Shown here: positions 10,387-17,869 of the stretch, piece after piece
Position numbering within the stretch: the first letter of the stretch is position 1
Layout of the letters: every line of letters begins with the position of its first letter
DNA from: an uncultured Collinsella sp.
GTDB lineage: Bacteria > Actinomycetota > Coriobacteriia > Coriobacteriales > Coriobacteriaceae
Direction of reading: 5' to 3'
NCBI GenBank assembly: GCA_900757385.1
Contig: CAAENO010000148.1
Location: 1 to 17,869, forward strand
DNA: 17,869 nucleotides
Translations under genes and position numbers: made by a program
The notes under the pieces: generated by a model
Told to the model about the DNA's origin: nothing
Databases searched by the model: none
The model's input: the letters and a program-made list of their open reading frames with translations, nothing else

Positions 10387-11703
10387 TTACTCGGAAGCAG
10401 CCTTCTCGGTCTTCCAGCCATCGACGAAGGCGTTCTTGACGCCGTCCCACTTGGTGTTGTCGGCAGCATAAGCAATGAGAGCCTGCTTGAGGTTCTTCTT
10501 CCACTCCTCAGAGGGGATGTAGACGAAGTCCCAAGCGACGGTCTTCTTGCCATCCTTGGCCATGGCAACGGCCTGCTGCGAGAAGACGTTGGTGGTCTCC
10601 TTGGCGCTCTTGAACGGAGCGGTCAGACCCATCTTGTCGGCGATGATGCTGGTCGGGGTGTCAGCGGTGACGCACCAGTACATGAAGTCCTCGGTGGCCT
10701 TCTGAGCATCCTCGGAAGCCTGGGAACTCACGCACCAGTAGTTCTCGCCGCCGGAGCACAGGCCCTGGTTCTCCTCGCCGTCGACGCCGATGTAGATCGG
10801 CAGCATGCCGAGCTGGTCGTCGGTCATACCGGCCTTGGTGAGGTCAGCGTAGGCCCAAGAGCCGTTCTGATAGAAGACGGCCTTGCCGGTTGCGAACTCG
10901 TTGGTGGCGTCGTCACCGGTCTTGGAGGCAAGCTGCGAAGGATCGCAGGTGGAGTCGGTGATATACAGGTCGAAGATCTGCTTAAAGTTGTCGAGATACT
11001 CGCCCTTGATCTCGTCGTCCTCCTGGTTGTGCTCCTTCTCGAACTCGTAGTAGAGCGGGAGGTTGGCGAGGTGGGTGGTGTAGCGCCAGCTGGAAGAGTC
11101 ATCCATACCGGCGGAAGTGAAGGCACCGTCAACGCCGAGCTCGTCCTTGCGGGCCTGGATGTCGTCAGCGCAAGCCTTCAGCTTGTCGAAGGAGTTGATG
11201 TCCTCGGCCTTGTAGCCAGCCTTCTCGAGCAGCTGCTTGTTGTAGATGATGCCGTAGCTCTCCTGGACCCAGTCGATACCCAGATCCTTGCCATCGGACT
11301 GCAGAGCCAGGGAGTCGTCAATGAGCTCACCGCGGAGCTTGGTATCGGACAGATCGGCGCAGTAATCCTTCCAGTTCTTAAGACCGGTGGGGCCGTTGAC
11401 CTGGAACAGGGTCGGAGCGGAGCTCTTGGACATCTCGGACTTGAGCTTCTCCTCGTAAGTGTTGGAGGCGGCGGTCACGATCTTGACCTCGACGCCCTTC
11501 TCCTCCTTGTACGCCTTGGCGATCTCCTTCCACTCCTTGTCGACCTCGGGCTTGAATTGGAGGAAGTAGACCTCGGCAGCGTCACCAGAAGCAGAGGAGC
11601 CGGAGCCGGCGGAGCCACCGCAGCCCACGAGACCCAGACCAAGAACCGCAGCCGCGGAACCAGCAAAGCCCAGGAACTGCCTTCTGCTCATTTCGTTCTT
11701 CAT
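10387..11703 (-). CDS. Sugar ABC transporter substrate-binding lipoprotein (MalE-like, family 1)
   Basis: 438 aa. It captures an oligosaccharide outside the membrane and hands it to the permeases. The N-terminus has a twin-arginine motif (SRRQFLG, R7-R8), a hydrophobic run, and a lipobox ending in Cys28 (GLVGC), so it is probably exported folded and lipid-anchored. A Gly/Ser linker follows to about residue 45. The mature part has the two-lobe family 1 binding-protein pattern, for example WVQESYGIIYNKQLLEKAG and FATGKAVFYQNGSWAYADL. The start is ATG 11703 with AGGGTGG six bases upstream. A GTG at 11721 would add six residues and would overlap that ribosome site. Maltodextrin is a likely ligand from malQ/glgP nearby, but the family binds many sugars. 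Confidence 0.92.
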   Translation of the reverse strand: MKNEMSRRQFLGFAGSAAAVLGLGLVGCGGSAGSGSSASGDAAEVYFLQFKPEVDKEWKEIAKAYKEEKGVEVKIVTAASNTYEEKLKSEMSKSSAPTLFQVNGPTGLKNWKDYCADLSDTKLRGELIDDSLALQSDGKDLGIDWVQESYGIIYNKQLLEKAGYKAEDINSFDKLKACADDIQARKDELGVDGAFTSAGMDDSSSWRYTTHLANLPLYYEFEKEHNQEDDEIKGEYLDNFKQIFDLYITDSTCDPSQLASKTGDDATNEFATGKAVFYQNGSWAYADLTKAGMTDDQLGMLPIYIGVDGEENQGLCSGGENYWCVSSQASEDAQKATEDFMYWCVTADTPTSIIADKMGLTAPFKSAKETTNVFSQQAVAMAKDGKKTVAWDFVYIPSEEWKKNLKQALIAYAADNTKWDGVKNAFVDGWKTEKAASE

Positions 11704-11726
11704 TACAATCCACCCTTTCACACCGT

Positions 11727-11777
11727 GGCGGCACCCTTTGCCGCCGCCTTCGGAGATTGGCTCGGGGACTTTGCCCC
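11727..11777 (-). promoter_or_regulatory. Two hairpins in the leader of the ABC operon
   Basis: Read on the minus strand, a GGGG/CCCC hairpin (11777-11764) is followed by a GGCGGC/GCCGCC hairpin with a 7-base loop (11745-11727), then the ribosome site. Neither has a T run directly after it. They may affect message stability or translation. Confidence 0.4.
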
Positions 11778-11811
11778 TTTTGCTGATTTGAACGATACGC
11801 TATTTGGCTAG

Positions 11812-11898
11812 TTGTTTGAACAAGTATTACTAGAGCGGTAGAAAAACTTCGGTGAACGGTAATTTCAACTTGATACTTGACAAGTTTTGTATAAACAA
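11812..11898 (-). promoter_or_regulatory. Control region of the sugar ABC operon with GntR-type sites
   Basis: The gap 11704-12009 holds the leader hairpins, this control region and the gntR terminator. GTATAAAC (11889-11896), within TTGTATAAACAA (11887-11898), fits the GT-N-TA-N-AC core. A weaker copy, GTTTGAAC (11814-11821), lies in the dyad TTGTT/AACAA (11812-11823). A perfect 11-base palindrome ACTTGACAAGT lies at 11875-11885. A weak promoter on the minus strand, TTGTTT (11898-11893) with TATCAA (11875-11870) at 17 bases, would overlap the first site. Other promoter placements are possible. Confidence 0.5.
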
Positions 11899-11920
11899 TT
11901 ATTTGTTATCGAATGCAGAG

Positions 11921-11967
11921 AAAACGCCCGGTCAAGCCGATGCATCGTCGGTTTGACCGGGCGTTTT
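11921..11967 (-). terminator. gntR terminator, bidirectional shape
   Basis: Bases 11921-11940 pair with 11948-11967 in a 20-bp stem with one G-T wobble and a 7-base loop. The stem begins AAAACGCCCGG and ends CCGGGCGTTTT, giving a T run in both directions. It lies about 40 bases after the regulator's stop codon and insulates it from the ABC operon. Confidence 0.9.
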
Positions 11968-12009
11968 CGCTTTGAGGGCATGAGTCTCGTCAGGCTGCGA
12001 GCTAGCCGG

Positions 12010-12729
12010 CTATCGCTTGGAGTTGACGCGGTAGTGGAAGATCTCGGGATGCGTGCGGGCATGCGTGACCTCGAACAAGATGCCGTCCGAGGTGTACGAC
12101 TGGCTCTCCATGACGGCAACGCAGTTGTATTTGCCGAGGTCAAGATAGCTGCAGTCCTCATCGTTGGCAAGCTCGACGCTCACTGTACGGCGACTCGCCA
12201 TCACCTTGACGCCGCGTTTGTGCTCCAGATAGTCGTAAATTGACTTTGCGGCGATCTCGGGCGTCAGGCCCTTGGCGATTGACTCCAAAAAGTAACCATG
12301 GTCTACTTGGCGCGCATTGCCGTTAAGGCTTCGGACACGCACCACGCGAATCAACTCCTCGCCCACCTTAAAGCCCAGGCGACGAGAGAGTTGCTCGGTG
12401 CAAATCAAATGTTCAAAAGACTTAACGTCCGTCGATGCAACGGCATTGTTGCGCTTTGCAAATTCGCCAAACGACTCGACTTCCTCGAGTGCGCCCAGCA
12501 TGTCGGTTTCGCCCTTGAGCCAAATAACGCGCACGCCCTTGCCGTGTATAGGCTGCACAAACATCTGGTCGGCCAGCATGCTCAAGGCGCGTCGAACGGT
12601 ATTGCGCGTGCAGCCAAACTCCGCGGTTAGCTCGGCTTCGGTTGGCAGCATCTCCTGAAACGCATAAGTCCCGTTAATGATGCGCGAACGGATCTCGCGG
12701 TAGATTCCTTCGTAAATCGCTTTTGGCAT
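12010..12729 (-). CDS. GntR-family transcriptional regulator with UTRA domain (TreR-like)
   Basis: 239 aa. Residues 5-68 are a GntR winged helix: IYREIRSRIINGTYAFQEMLPTE and the recognition helix TRNTVRRALSML (41-52), with GKG at the wing (63-65). Residues about 85-232 match a UTRA effector domain, which in the HutC/TreR branch binds small sugars or sugar phosphates. The DNA-binding part closely resembles Bacillus TreR as remembered, whose effector is trehalose-6-phosphate; the effector here is not known. GAGGTGA lies four bases before the ATG. The gene is divergent from the PTS-HAD gene and upstream of the ABC operon, behind its own terminator. GT-N-TA-N-AC sites in four control regions, including its own, suggest it is an autoregulated local repressor. 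Confidence 0.92.
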   Translation of the reverse strand: MPKAIYEGIYREIRSRIINGTYAFQEMLPTEAELTAEFGCTRNTVRRALSMLADQMFVQPIHGKGVRVIWLKGETDMLGALEEVESFGEFAKRNNAVASTDVKSFEHLICTEQLSRRLGFKVGEELIRVVRVRSLNGNARQVDHGYFLESIAKGLTPEIAAKSIYDYLEHKRGVKVMASRRTVSVELANDEDCSYLDLGKYNCVAVMESQSYTSDGILFEVTHARTHPEIFHYRVNSKR

Positions 12730-12783
12730 GACTTCACCTCTAATGAATATGTATGGCTAGGCACGATAGCATTTCTTGAAGTT

Positions 12784-12791
12784 GTTTAAAC
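12784..12791. promoter_or_regulatory. GntR-type operator core upstream of gntR
   Basis: GTTTAAAC, within GTTGTTTAAAC (12781-12791), lies about 55 bases before the gntR start. On the minus strand TTTAAA (12790-12785) and TATCGT (12768-12763) form a weak promoter with a 16-base spacer, so the site would overlap its -35. It is followed directly by the palindrome CCGATTATCGG (12791-12801). Confidence 0.55.
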
Positions 12792-12890
12792 CGATTATCG
12801 GCAAAGCGACAGGATTTAACCGTTGACGGTTTCCGTCGCGCCCAAACCGGTTTCGCTCAAAACTGCCGGTACGACAATCGTCTGGTCCTC

Positions 12891-12950
12891 TACAATGAAT
12901 CCATTGTTTAAACGTTTCACCACGCGCAACGCGCCTCGATATTCGGGAGG
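12891..12950 (+). promoter_or_regulatory. PTS-HAD promoter, operator core and ribosome site
   Basis: TACAAT (12891-12896) is a good -10 with no clear -35. GTTTAAAC (12906-12913, within TTGTTTAAAC) would lie at about the transcription start, a repressing position. GGGAGG (12945-12950) is six bases before ATG 12957. Confidence 0.5.
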
Positions 12951-12956
12951 CAGAAC

Positions 12957-15410
12957 ATGCTGCAAAAAATCCAACGCTTTGGCGGGGCAATGTTCGCGCC
13001 CGCCATGTTGTTTTCCATATCGGGCCTTATGGTCGGCGTCTCCGCCCTCGCAACGTCTGCGGATATCGTCGGCGACTTCGCCGTATACGGAACCCCTTGG
13101 TACGTTTTTTGGACTATCATCCAGCGTGGTTCGTGGACGGTCTTTAAACGACTTCCGCTCCTTTTTGCCGTAGCGCTGCCCATCGGCCTTGCCCAAAAGC
13201 AACCGGCACGTTGTTGCCTCGAGGCGCTCGTGGCCTATTTTGCCTATTGCTTCTTTTTGAGCGAGATCATCAAGCTGAGCGGAGACAACCTTGGACTTAA
13301 GTACCCATCGTCTTTGACCTCCGCTAGCGGCATCACCATCATCGACGGCATCAAGACACTCGACACCGGCATTATCGGCCCGCTGGCGGTGTCGGCAACC
13401 GTCGTCGCCATCCATGACCGCTTCTACGATGTCAAGGTTCCCGATTGGCTCGGTACCTTCTCGGGCTCCTCGCTGGTCTACTTCATCAGCTTTTTTGCCG
13501 TGTTCGCCCTTGCCGCCATCTCGGCCGCCATCGTGCCCTTCGTATACGCAGCGACCGAAACGCTGCGCCACGCACTTGTGGGCGTCGGCCCCTTTGGCGT
13601 AGGCATCTTTGTCTTTTTAGAACGAGCACTCGAGCCCATGGGGCTGCACCACCTGCTCTACATGCCGATCTACTACGACAACCTGGTCATTAACGACGGC
13701 ATCTACGCCACGTGGACCAATTTGCTCCCCATTCTCTCCCATAGCACGCGCCCCCTCAATGAGCTTGCGCCGTGGGCCGGTTTTACCGCCACCGGCTGGG
13801 TCAAGCTCTTTGGCCTTCCTGCCATCGCGGCTGCGTTCTACTCCACCGCAAAGCCCGAGCGCCGCGCTGCCCTCAAGGTCATCCTGGTTCCCGCCATTGT
13901 TGCCTCAGTGGTCTGCGGCGTCACCGAACCGCTCGAGTTTCTCTTTATGTTCACCTATCCCGGACTCTTTTTGCTCTATGCCGTCCTATCGTCCTGCCTC
14001 GCCATGGCCATGAACTTCTTTGGCGTCGTCGGCATCTTCTCGGGCGGTTTTATGGAAATGGCTGCCTTCAACTTTATCCCGCTCATGCGGACGCATGCCG
14101 GCTCCTACCTTTTGGCGCTCGGAATCGGACTCATCTTTAGCGTCATCTTCTTTCTGAGCTTTCGAGGTCTTATCCTGACCTTTGACCTTAAAACCCCGGG
14201 ACGCGAGGACCACATCGCCAGCAACGCGGCGCTCTCGCGCTTGACGGGAGACGACGTTGACGAAAAGCGCTCATCCAAAACCGGCGCTTCCGGCGACCAG
14301 GCCTCACAAGATCATCTGCTCGCCGAGCAGGTTGTGACGCTTCTGGGCGGCGTCTCCAATATTGTGGGCGCAACCAACTGCGCCACGCGGCTGCGCGTCG
14401 AAGTCGTGGACCCCTCCATCGTCGCGGACAATGCGACCTTTGTCGCAGCGGGTGCCAAAGGCCTCATCGTCACCGGCAAGACCGCTCAGGTAATCATCGG
14501 CATCTCGGTACCCCGCGTCAAAGAGCACTTTGATCGGATTATGGGACTCGAACCGGGTTTTGCATTCGCCGCCTCGCCTTCTCATGCCGCCGACGCCGCC
14601 AAAAAGCATGGCAATGTCTGCTTCTTCGACATCGACGGTACGCTCGCCTGGCAAGATCCCAGACTTGCCCAGGAGCTTCCCGAGGGTGAGCGAGACCTCT
14701 CCCCCTATCCCAACGAGACGGTTGCACAGGCAATTCGCACGTTTGTCGCCAACGGCAACAAAGCCTTTATCTGTACGGGGCGCACCCTCAGCTGCATCCA
14801 TCCCAAGCTGCTCGAGCTGCCGTGGGCAGGCGTCGTGTGCCTCGCGGGCGGTTACGCCGAACTCGAGGGGCGTATCGTGCGAAATGCAGCCATAAACCCT
14901 GGTCTGCTACAGCGCCTCGCCCCCTATCTCGAGCAATCGGGCGAGGTCATTCGCTTTGAGGGCATCGATCGCGTCGTGCGCATGAGTGCAGATGCCCCCG
15001 AGACGTACGGCTACGCACGCACCGTGGGCGACGCCGTCACGCAACTTGGGCACTACAACGCCTATAAAATTCTTATGTCCACACCACTTGCCAACCGCAT
15101 CGCCCAAGATGAAGAGCTTGGACCTCTGCTCTGCCTCAACGAGCTCGAGCTCGAGGTCACAGAAATCTCGCCGCGCGAGTGCACCAAACGGGCCGGAATC
15201 AAGGCTGTGCTTGACGCCCTGGGACCAGACCACGGCACCGTATATGGCATTGGCGACGCGAGCAACGACATCGCCCTCATGGAGGCGGTCGATGTTGGCA
15301 TCGCCATGGGCAACGCGCCGGACTTCCTCAAGGAAAAGGCCGACTACGTAACCGACAGCTTCGACCACGACGGCGTCGTCACCGCGCTCGAACACTTTGG
15401 GCTTATCTAG
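12957..15410 (+). CDS. PTS sugar transporter EIIC-EIIB fused to a Cof-type HAD phosphatase
   Basis: 817 aa in one unbroken frame. Residues 1-410 are an EIIC membrane domain of the glucose/alpha-glucoside group (KIQRFGGAMFAPAMLF at the start, LHHLLYMPIYY 230-240, GVTEPLEFLFMF 321-332). Residues about 452-526 are EIIB, with the phosphorylated Cys475 in ATNCATRLRVEV. No EIIA is attached, so it must come from elsewhere. Residues 551-817 are a HAD hydrolase: motif I DIDGTL (Asp558, Asp560), motif II CTGRT (Thr607), a motif III lysine near 744-749, and motif IV GDASND (766-771). EIIC-EIIB would import and phosphorylate a sugar, probably an alpha-glucoside; the HAD part could then remove the phosphate. 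That coupling is inference. The gene is divergent from the TreR-like regulator. Confidence 0.93.
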   Translation: MLQKIQRFGGAMFAPAMLFSISGLMVGVSALATSADIVGDFAVYGTPWYVFWTIIQRGSWTVFKRLPLLFAVALPIGLAQKQPARCCLEALVAYFAYCFFLSEIIKLSGDNLGLKYPSSLTSASGITIIDGIKTLDTGIIGPLAVSATVVAIHDRFYDVKVPDWLGTFSGSSLVYFISFFAVFALAAISAAIVPFVYAATETLRHALVGVGPFGVGIFVFLERALEPMGLHHLLYMPIYYDNLVINDGIYATWTNLLPILSHSTRPLNELAPWAGFTATGWVKLFGLPAIAAAFYSTAKPERRAALKVILVPAIVASVVCGVTEPLEFLFMFTYPGLFLLYAVLSSCLAMAMNFFGVVGIFSGGFMEMAAFNFIPLMRTHAGSYLLALGIGLIFSVIFFLSFRGLILTFDLKTPGREDHIASNAALSRLTGDDVDEKRSSKTGASGDQASQDHLLAEQVVTLLGGVSNIVGATNCATRLRVEVVDPSIVADNATFVAAGAKGLIVTGKTAQVIIGISVPRVKEHFDRIMGLEPGFAFAASPSHAADAAKKHGNVCFFDIDGTLAWQDPRLAQELPEGERDLSPYPNETVAQAIRTFVANGNKAFICTGRTLSCIHPKLLELPWAGVVCLAGGYAELEGRIVRNAAINPGLLQRLAPYLEQSGEVIRFEGIDRVVRMSADAPETYGYARTVGDAVTQLGHYNAYKILMSTPLANRIAQDEELGPLLCLNELELEVTEISPRECTKRAGIKAVLDALGPDHGTVYGIGDASNDIALMEAVDVGIAMGNAPDFLKEKADYVTDSFDHDGVVTALEHFGLI

Positions 15411-15526
15411 CCGAGCCCCTCACCGCGTTTGCGACCGCAAGACTCAATCGTCTTCAACCGCCGCGCTCGACGCCCCAATGTGGCAATATGTTGTCTGCAT
15501 AATGCAACAGTGCAACCTAAGAAAGA

Positions 15527-16552
15527 ATGCGAGAACCCGTGTCCAGTCCGTTTACCAGCTTTTTAGCCCAGCACTTTGACCAGATTAACGACTATCTGGC
15601 CACGTTTTTTGACGGACAGGCGACTTCCGCCGATATCGAGCGTTACCTGTATACCCCGCTCTCGGCATTTACGGCCAATGCCGGCAAGCGCCACCGCCCG
15701 CTCATCTGCATGCTCGCCGCGACCGCAGTGGGCGGTAGCTTTGAGAGCGCCCGCAGCGCCGCGGCAGCCATCGAGCACTTTCAGTCGGGCGCGCTGATCC
15801 ACGACGACATCGCCGACAACGGCCAACTGCGCCGCGGCAAGCCCTGCATGCACCTTACCGAGGGCACGGGACTCGCCATCAACTGCGGCGATTTAGCGCT
15901 CACCATGGTCACCAAGACGGTTCTCGACGACCCCACGCTCGAGGCAGACGTGAAACTCCGCGTGCTCCACGAGCTCACCGAGATGATCGTCCGCACCATT
16001 GAGGGCCAGGCACTCGACTTGGGCTGGGTCCGCGATGGGCGCTTTGACATCTCGGTCGACGATTATCTGGACATGGCGACGCACAAGACCGCGTACTACA
16101 GCGGAGCCACGCCACTTGCCGCCGGAGCCATTATCGGCGGCGGCAGCGAAGAGCAGATTGAGGCACTGCGCGCCTTTGGGCTGCACACGGGCCTTGCCTT
16201 CCAGATTCAAGACGACCTGCTCAACTTGATCGGCACCAAGGAGGCCGCCAACAAGGACTTCCGCACCGATATCACCGAGGGCAAGCGCACCCTCGTTGCC
16301 GTGCATGCCCTGTCAGACGAGCGCTATCACGACGAGATCGAGGCAATCCTTTCCTCGGGCACCGAGGACCCTGCGCAGCTCGCACGCGCCGTGGAGATCT
16401 TCCAGGAGACCGGCTCCATCGATTACGCCCACACCTATGCGCTCGACCTGACCGCTAAGGCCAAGGCCGCTATCGAAGGCGTCGAGCTCGACCCGCATGC
16501 GCGCGAGCTCTTCCTCTCAATGGCAGATTTCTTTGTGGAGCGTCTTAACTAG
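15527..16552 (+). CDS. Polyprenyl diphosphate synthase (trans-isoprenyl type)
   Basis: 341 aa. It adds isopentenyl diphosphate units to an allylic diphosphate, giving precursors for quinones or other isoprenoids. The substrate-binding GKRHRP is at 53-58. The first Asp-rich motif is DDIAD (93-97) followed by RRGKP, and the second is QDDLLN (228-233). GKRT is at 252-255. The residues four and five before the first motif are Ala89 and Gly88, small ones, which in this family allow longer products than farnesyl diphosphate. The start is uncertain: ATG 15527 has only a weak AG-rich site, and GTG 15539 is an in-frame alternative. CATAAT (15498-15503) is a possible -10. No isoprenoid genes lie nearby, so the exact product is open. 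Confidence 0.9.
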   Translation: MREPVSSPFTSFLAQHFDQINDYLATFFDGQATSADIERYLYTPLSAFTANAGKRHRPLICMLAATAVGGSFESARSAAAAIEHFQSGALIHDDIADNGQLRRGKPCMHLTEGTGLAINCGDLALTMVTKTVLDDPTLEADVKLRVLHELTEMIVRTIEGQALDLGWVRDGRFDISVDDYLDMATHKTAYYSGATPLAAGAIIGGGSEEQIEALRAFGLHTGLAFQIQDDLLNLIGTKEAANKDFRTDITEGKRTLVAVHALSDERYHDEIEAILSSGTEDPAQLARAVEIFQETGSIDYAHTYALDLTAKAKAAIEGVELDPHARELFLSMADFFVERLN

Positions 16553-16691
16553 CGGGGGTCATAAAACCTGTGGGCAGCGAGTTTGGGTACAAGTTGCTAC
16601 ACTATTGAGTGCATGTTTATAAATTGTCTCGCGTTGTCTATCCGACACACGCTCAAAATAGTACGAATGGTACGCCGAAAGGGGTTCGTTC

Positions 16692-17597
16692 ATGGAACCT
16701 ATTACCACGGGCATGCAGGGAGCAGCCGTCGAGGACGTCCAGTCCCGCCTTCTGCAGCTCGGCTATACAATCGATGACGCCGAGGTTGTCGACAAGCGCT
16801 TTGGCACCACCACCGAGCAGGCCGTCAGCACCTTCAGGCTCGACAGCGGCCTTGCTGCCGGTCATGCCGTCGATATCCCCTGTTGGAGCGCCCTGGTCGA
16901 CGCCTCGTATAAGCTGGGCGACCGCACCCTGTATCTGCGCATGCCCAATTTCCATGGCGCCGATGTGCAGGCCCTGCAGCGCGCTCTCAACGTTTTGGGC
17001 TTTGCCTGTGGCGAAGACGACGGCTACTTTGGTCCGCATACCGAGGCCGCCCTGCAGCAGTTCCAGGAAAATGTCGGCCTGTTTGCCGACGGCATGGCCT
17101 TCCAGGACACCTACGCCTACATCAACCGCCTGCACCATGTGTGGGAGGGCAAGCCCTCGGTCACCGAAGCCGAGTCCCGCATCGGTTTTGCTCGCGCCGC
17201 CAACGTGCTCGAGCGCTTCCAGATCGCCGTTATCGGTGAGGACCCCATCGCACGCAGCGTTGCTTCGCGCATGTGGAACATCGCCACGGCAACGACCGAC
17301 AACAGCGGCATGATGCTCTGCGACTCCGAGGTCCCAACCGACGTTGACCTGGTGCTCGAGATCGCAAGCGACGAGCTGCCCGCCGACGCCGCGCCACGCG
17401 CCACGATTGCCCTCGCCGAGTGCCACAACCTGGCCCAGCGCATCCGCACCGCCAATGTCGCCGCGCAGCAGAAGCCGGCTCGCATTCGCATTGAGCTCAC
17501 GGGCATGACGCGCTACAACGGCACCTTCACGGCCAGCGACGCGCAGACGCTCGCCGTACGCCTACTCGATGGCGTTTGCGATGCCCTCGCAGATTAG
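16692..17597 (+). CDS. Cytoplasmic double peptidoglycan-binding-domain protein with degenerate amidase-like C-terminus
   Basis: 301 aa with no signal peptide or membrane segment. Two PG_binding_1-type repeats are visible at about 7-68 (GMQGAAVEDVQSRLLQLGY, FGTTTEQAV) and 83-147 (HGADVQALQRALNVLGF, YFGPHTEAALQQFQ). The C-terminal half (170-301) has no zinc-binding His/Glu set. Its order of blocks (DVDLVLEIASDELP, then LAQRI and a final helix) is reminiscent of an Amidase_3 fold that has lost its active site. This layout recalls actinobacterial CwlM, a non-enzymatic cytoplasmic regulator of cell-wall synthesis; the link is inference. GAAAGGGG lies about seven bases before the ATG. The 139 bases upstream hold no clear promoter beyond a TACACT. 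Confidence 0.75.
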   Translation: MEPITTGMQGAAVEDVQSRLLQLGYTIDDAEVVDKRFGTTTEQAVSTFRLDSGLAAGHAVDIPCWSALVDASYKLGDRTLYLRMPNFHGADVQALQRALNVLGFACGEDDGYFGPHTEAALQQFQENVGLFADGMAFQDTYAYINRLHHVWEGKPSVTEAESRIGFARAANVLERFQIAVIGEDPIARSVASRMWNIATATTDNSGMMLCDSEVPTDVDLVLEIASDELPADAAPRATIALAECHNLAQRIRTANVAAQQKPARIRIELTGMTRYNGTFTASDAQTLAVRLLDGVCDALAD

Positions 17598-17604
17598 GTA
17601 AACT
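17576..17604 (+). promoter_or_regulatory. tRNA-Gln promoter
   Basis: TTGCGA (17576-17581) and TAAACT (17599-17604) are separated by 17 bases, each 4 of 6 to consensus. The -35 lies within the end of the preceding gene. Transcription would start about 25 bases before the tRNA. A small hairpin GTTGC/GCAAC lies in the leader. Confidence 0.5.
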
Positions 17605-17635
17605 AGACGAGTTGCTTTTGGGCAACACCACACAT

Positions 17636-17710
17636 TGGGACGTAGTTCAACGGTAGAACTCCGGTTTTTGGTGCCGGCTGTTGGGGGTTCGAATCCCTCC
17701 GTCCCAGCCA
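17636..17710 (+). tRNA. tRNA-Gln, anticodon UUG
   Basis: All four arms fold: acceptor TGGGACG with CGTCCCA, anticodon stem CCGGT with GCCGG, and T arm GGGGG-TTCGAAT-CCCTC. The anticodon TTG is at 17668-17670. The discriminator G and an encoded CCA (17708-17710) follow. Confidence 0.97.
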
Positions 17711-17719
17711 TTAAAACTG

Positions 17720-17756
17720 AGCGCCCTAAGCCCATAACGGCCCAGGGCGCTTTCTT
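17720..17756 (+). terminator. tRNA-Gln terminator
   Basis: AGCGCCCT (17720-17727) pairs with AGGGCGCT (17744-17751) over a 16-base loop and runs into TTTCTT. Confidence 0.8.
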
Positions 17757-17869
17757 GTGGGCAAGCGGAGGAATTCGAGCCCGCAAGGGTGCGGAGCTGA
17801 GGAAACGCGAAGCGTTTTCCAGCGCAGCACGCAAGGAGCGAAGCGACGCAGCGGGGCGCGGCCGCCGCA
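17757..17869. other. Non-coding, purine-rich flank after tRNA-Gln
   Basis: No gene is supported here. The stretch is GC-rich, with an AAACGC/GCGTTT hairpin (17803-17816) and repeated GCGAAGCG/GGAGCGAAGCG-like words. It is next to a tRNA 3' end, a common integration site, but no copy of the tRNA end or integrase gene is seen. Confidence 0.4.

Noticed and set aside
10372..11811. 479-codon frame on the plus strand opposite the binding-protein gene
   Set aside because: It mirrors codons of a well-supported lipoprotein gene, has no recognisable domain and no good ribosome site.
15411..15480. Terminator after the PTS-HAD gene
   Set aside because: Only short hairpins (TTGCG/CGCAA, AAGAC/GTCTT) without a T run are visible, too weak to call.
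16583..16777. Small frame before the peptidoglycan-binding protein gene
   Set aside because: No ribosome site or similarity; it overlaps the leader and start of the real gene in another frame.
17562..17834. 90-codon minus-strand frame spanning tRNA-Gln
   Set aside because: The GTEGFEPPTAGTKNRSSTVELRP segment is the well-known false protein read from the reverse strand of a tRNA.

Overview
The window looks like chromosomal DNA of a GC-rich, host-associated anaerobic actinobacterium, most likely a Coriobacteriia member close to Collinsella. This placement is inferred from protein flavour (twin-arginine exported proteins, a GC-rich code with strong AGGAGG-type ribosome sites, an MsmK-type sugar importer beside glycogen phosphorylase). 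No 16S or other marker gene is present to prove it.

Layout. At the left edge a 33-bp perfect inverted repeat brackets the terminator of a secreted coiled-coil cell-wall hydrolase (minus strand, 145-1350). Divergent from it runs galE (1619-2680), then malQ (2901-4406) and glgP (4536-6803). A 534-bp gene-free gap follows between convergent genes. It holds the glgP terminator, four regularly spaced 57-bp inverted-repeat elements (6901-7198), and the terminator of a minus-strand ABC operon. That operon, transcribed right to left, is a substrate-binding lipoprotein (10387-11703), two permeases (9445-10299 and 8606-9445) and an MsmK/MalK-type ATPase (7338-8537). Upstream of it on the same strand is a GntR/UTRA regulator of TreR-like type (12010-12729). 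Divergent from the regulator is a large PTS protein in which EIIC and EIIB are fused to a Cof-type HAD phosphatase (12957-15410). The right part holds a polyprenyl diphosphate synthase (15527-16552), a cytoplasmic protein with two peptidoglycan-binding repeats and a degenerate amidase-like C-terminus (16692-17597), and tRNA-Gln(UUG) (17636-17710).

How the genes fit together. Most of the window is an alpha-glucan module: an ABC importer and a PTS importer bring in sugars, MalQ reshuffles malto-oligosaccharides, GlgP releases glucose-1-phosphate, and GalE links this pool to UDP-sugars. A palindromic core of the form GT-N-TA-N-AC occurs in the control regions of malQ, the ABC operon, the GntR gene and the PTS-HAD gene. 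It fits the operator layout of the HutC/TreR branch of GntR regulators, so the local regulator may control all four units. The least usual items are the PTS-phosphatase fusion, the shared operator set, and the 80-bp-period hairpin array.
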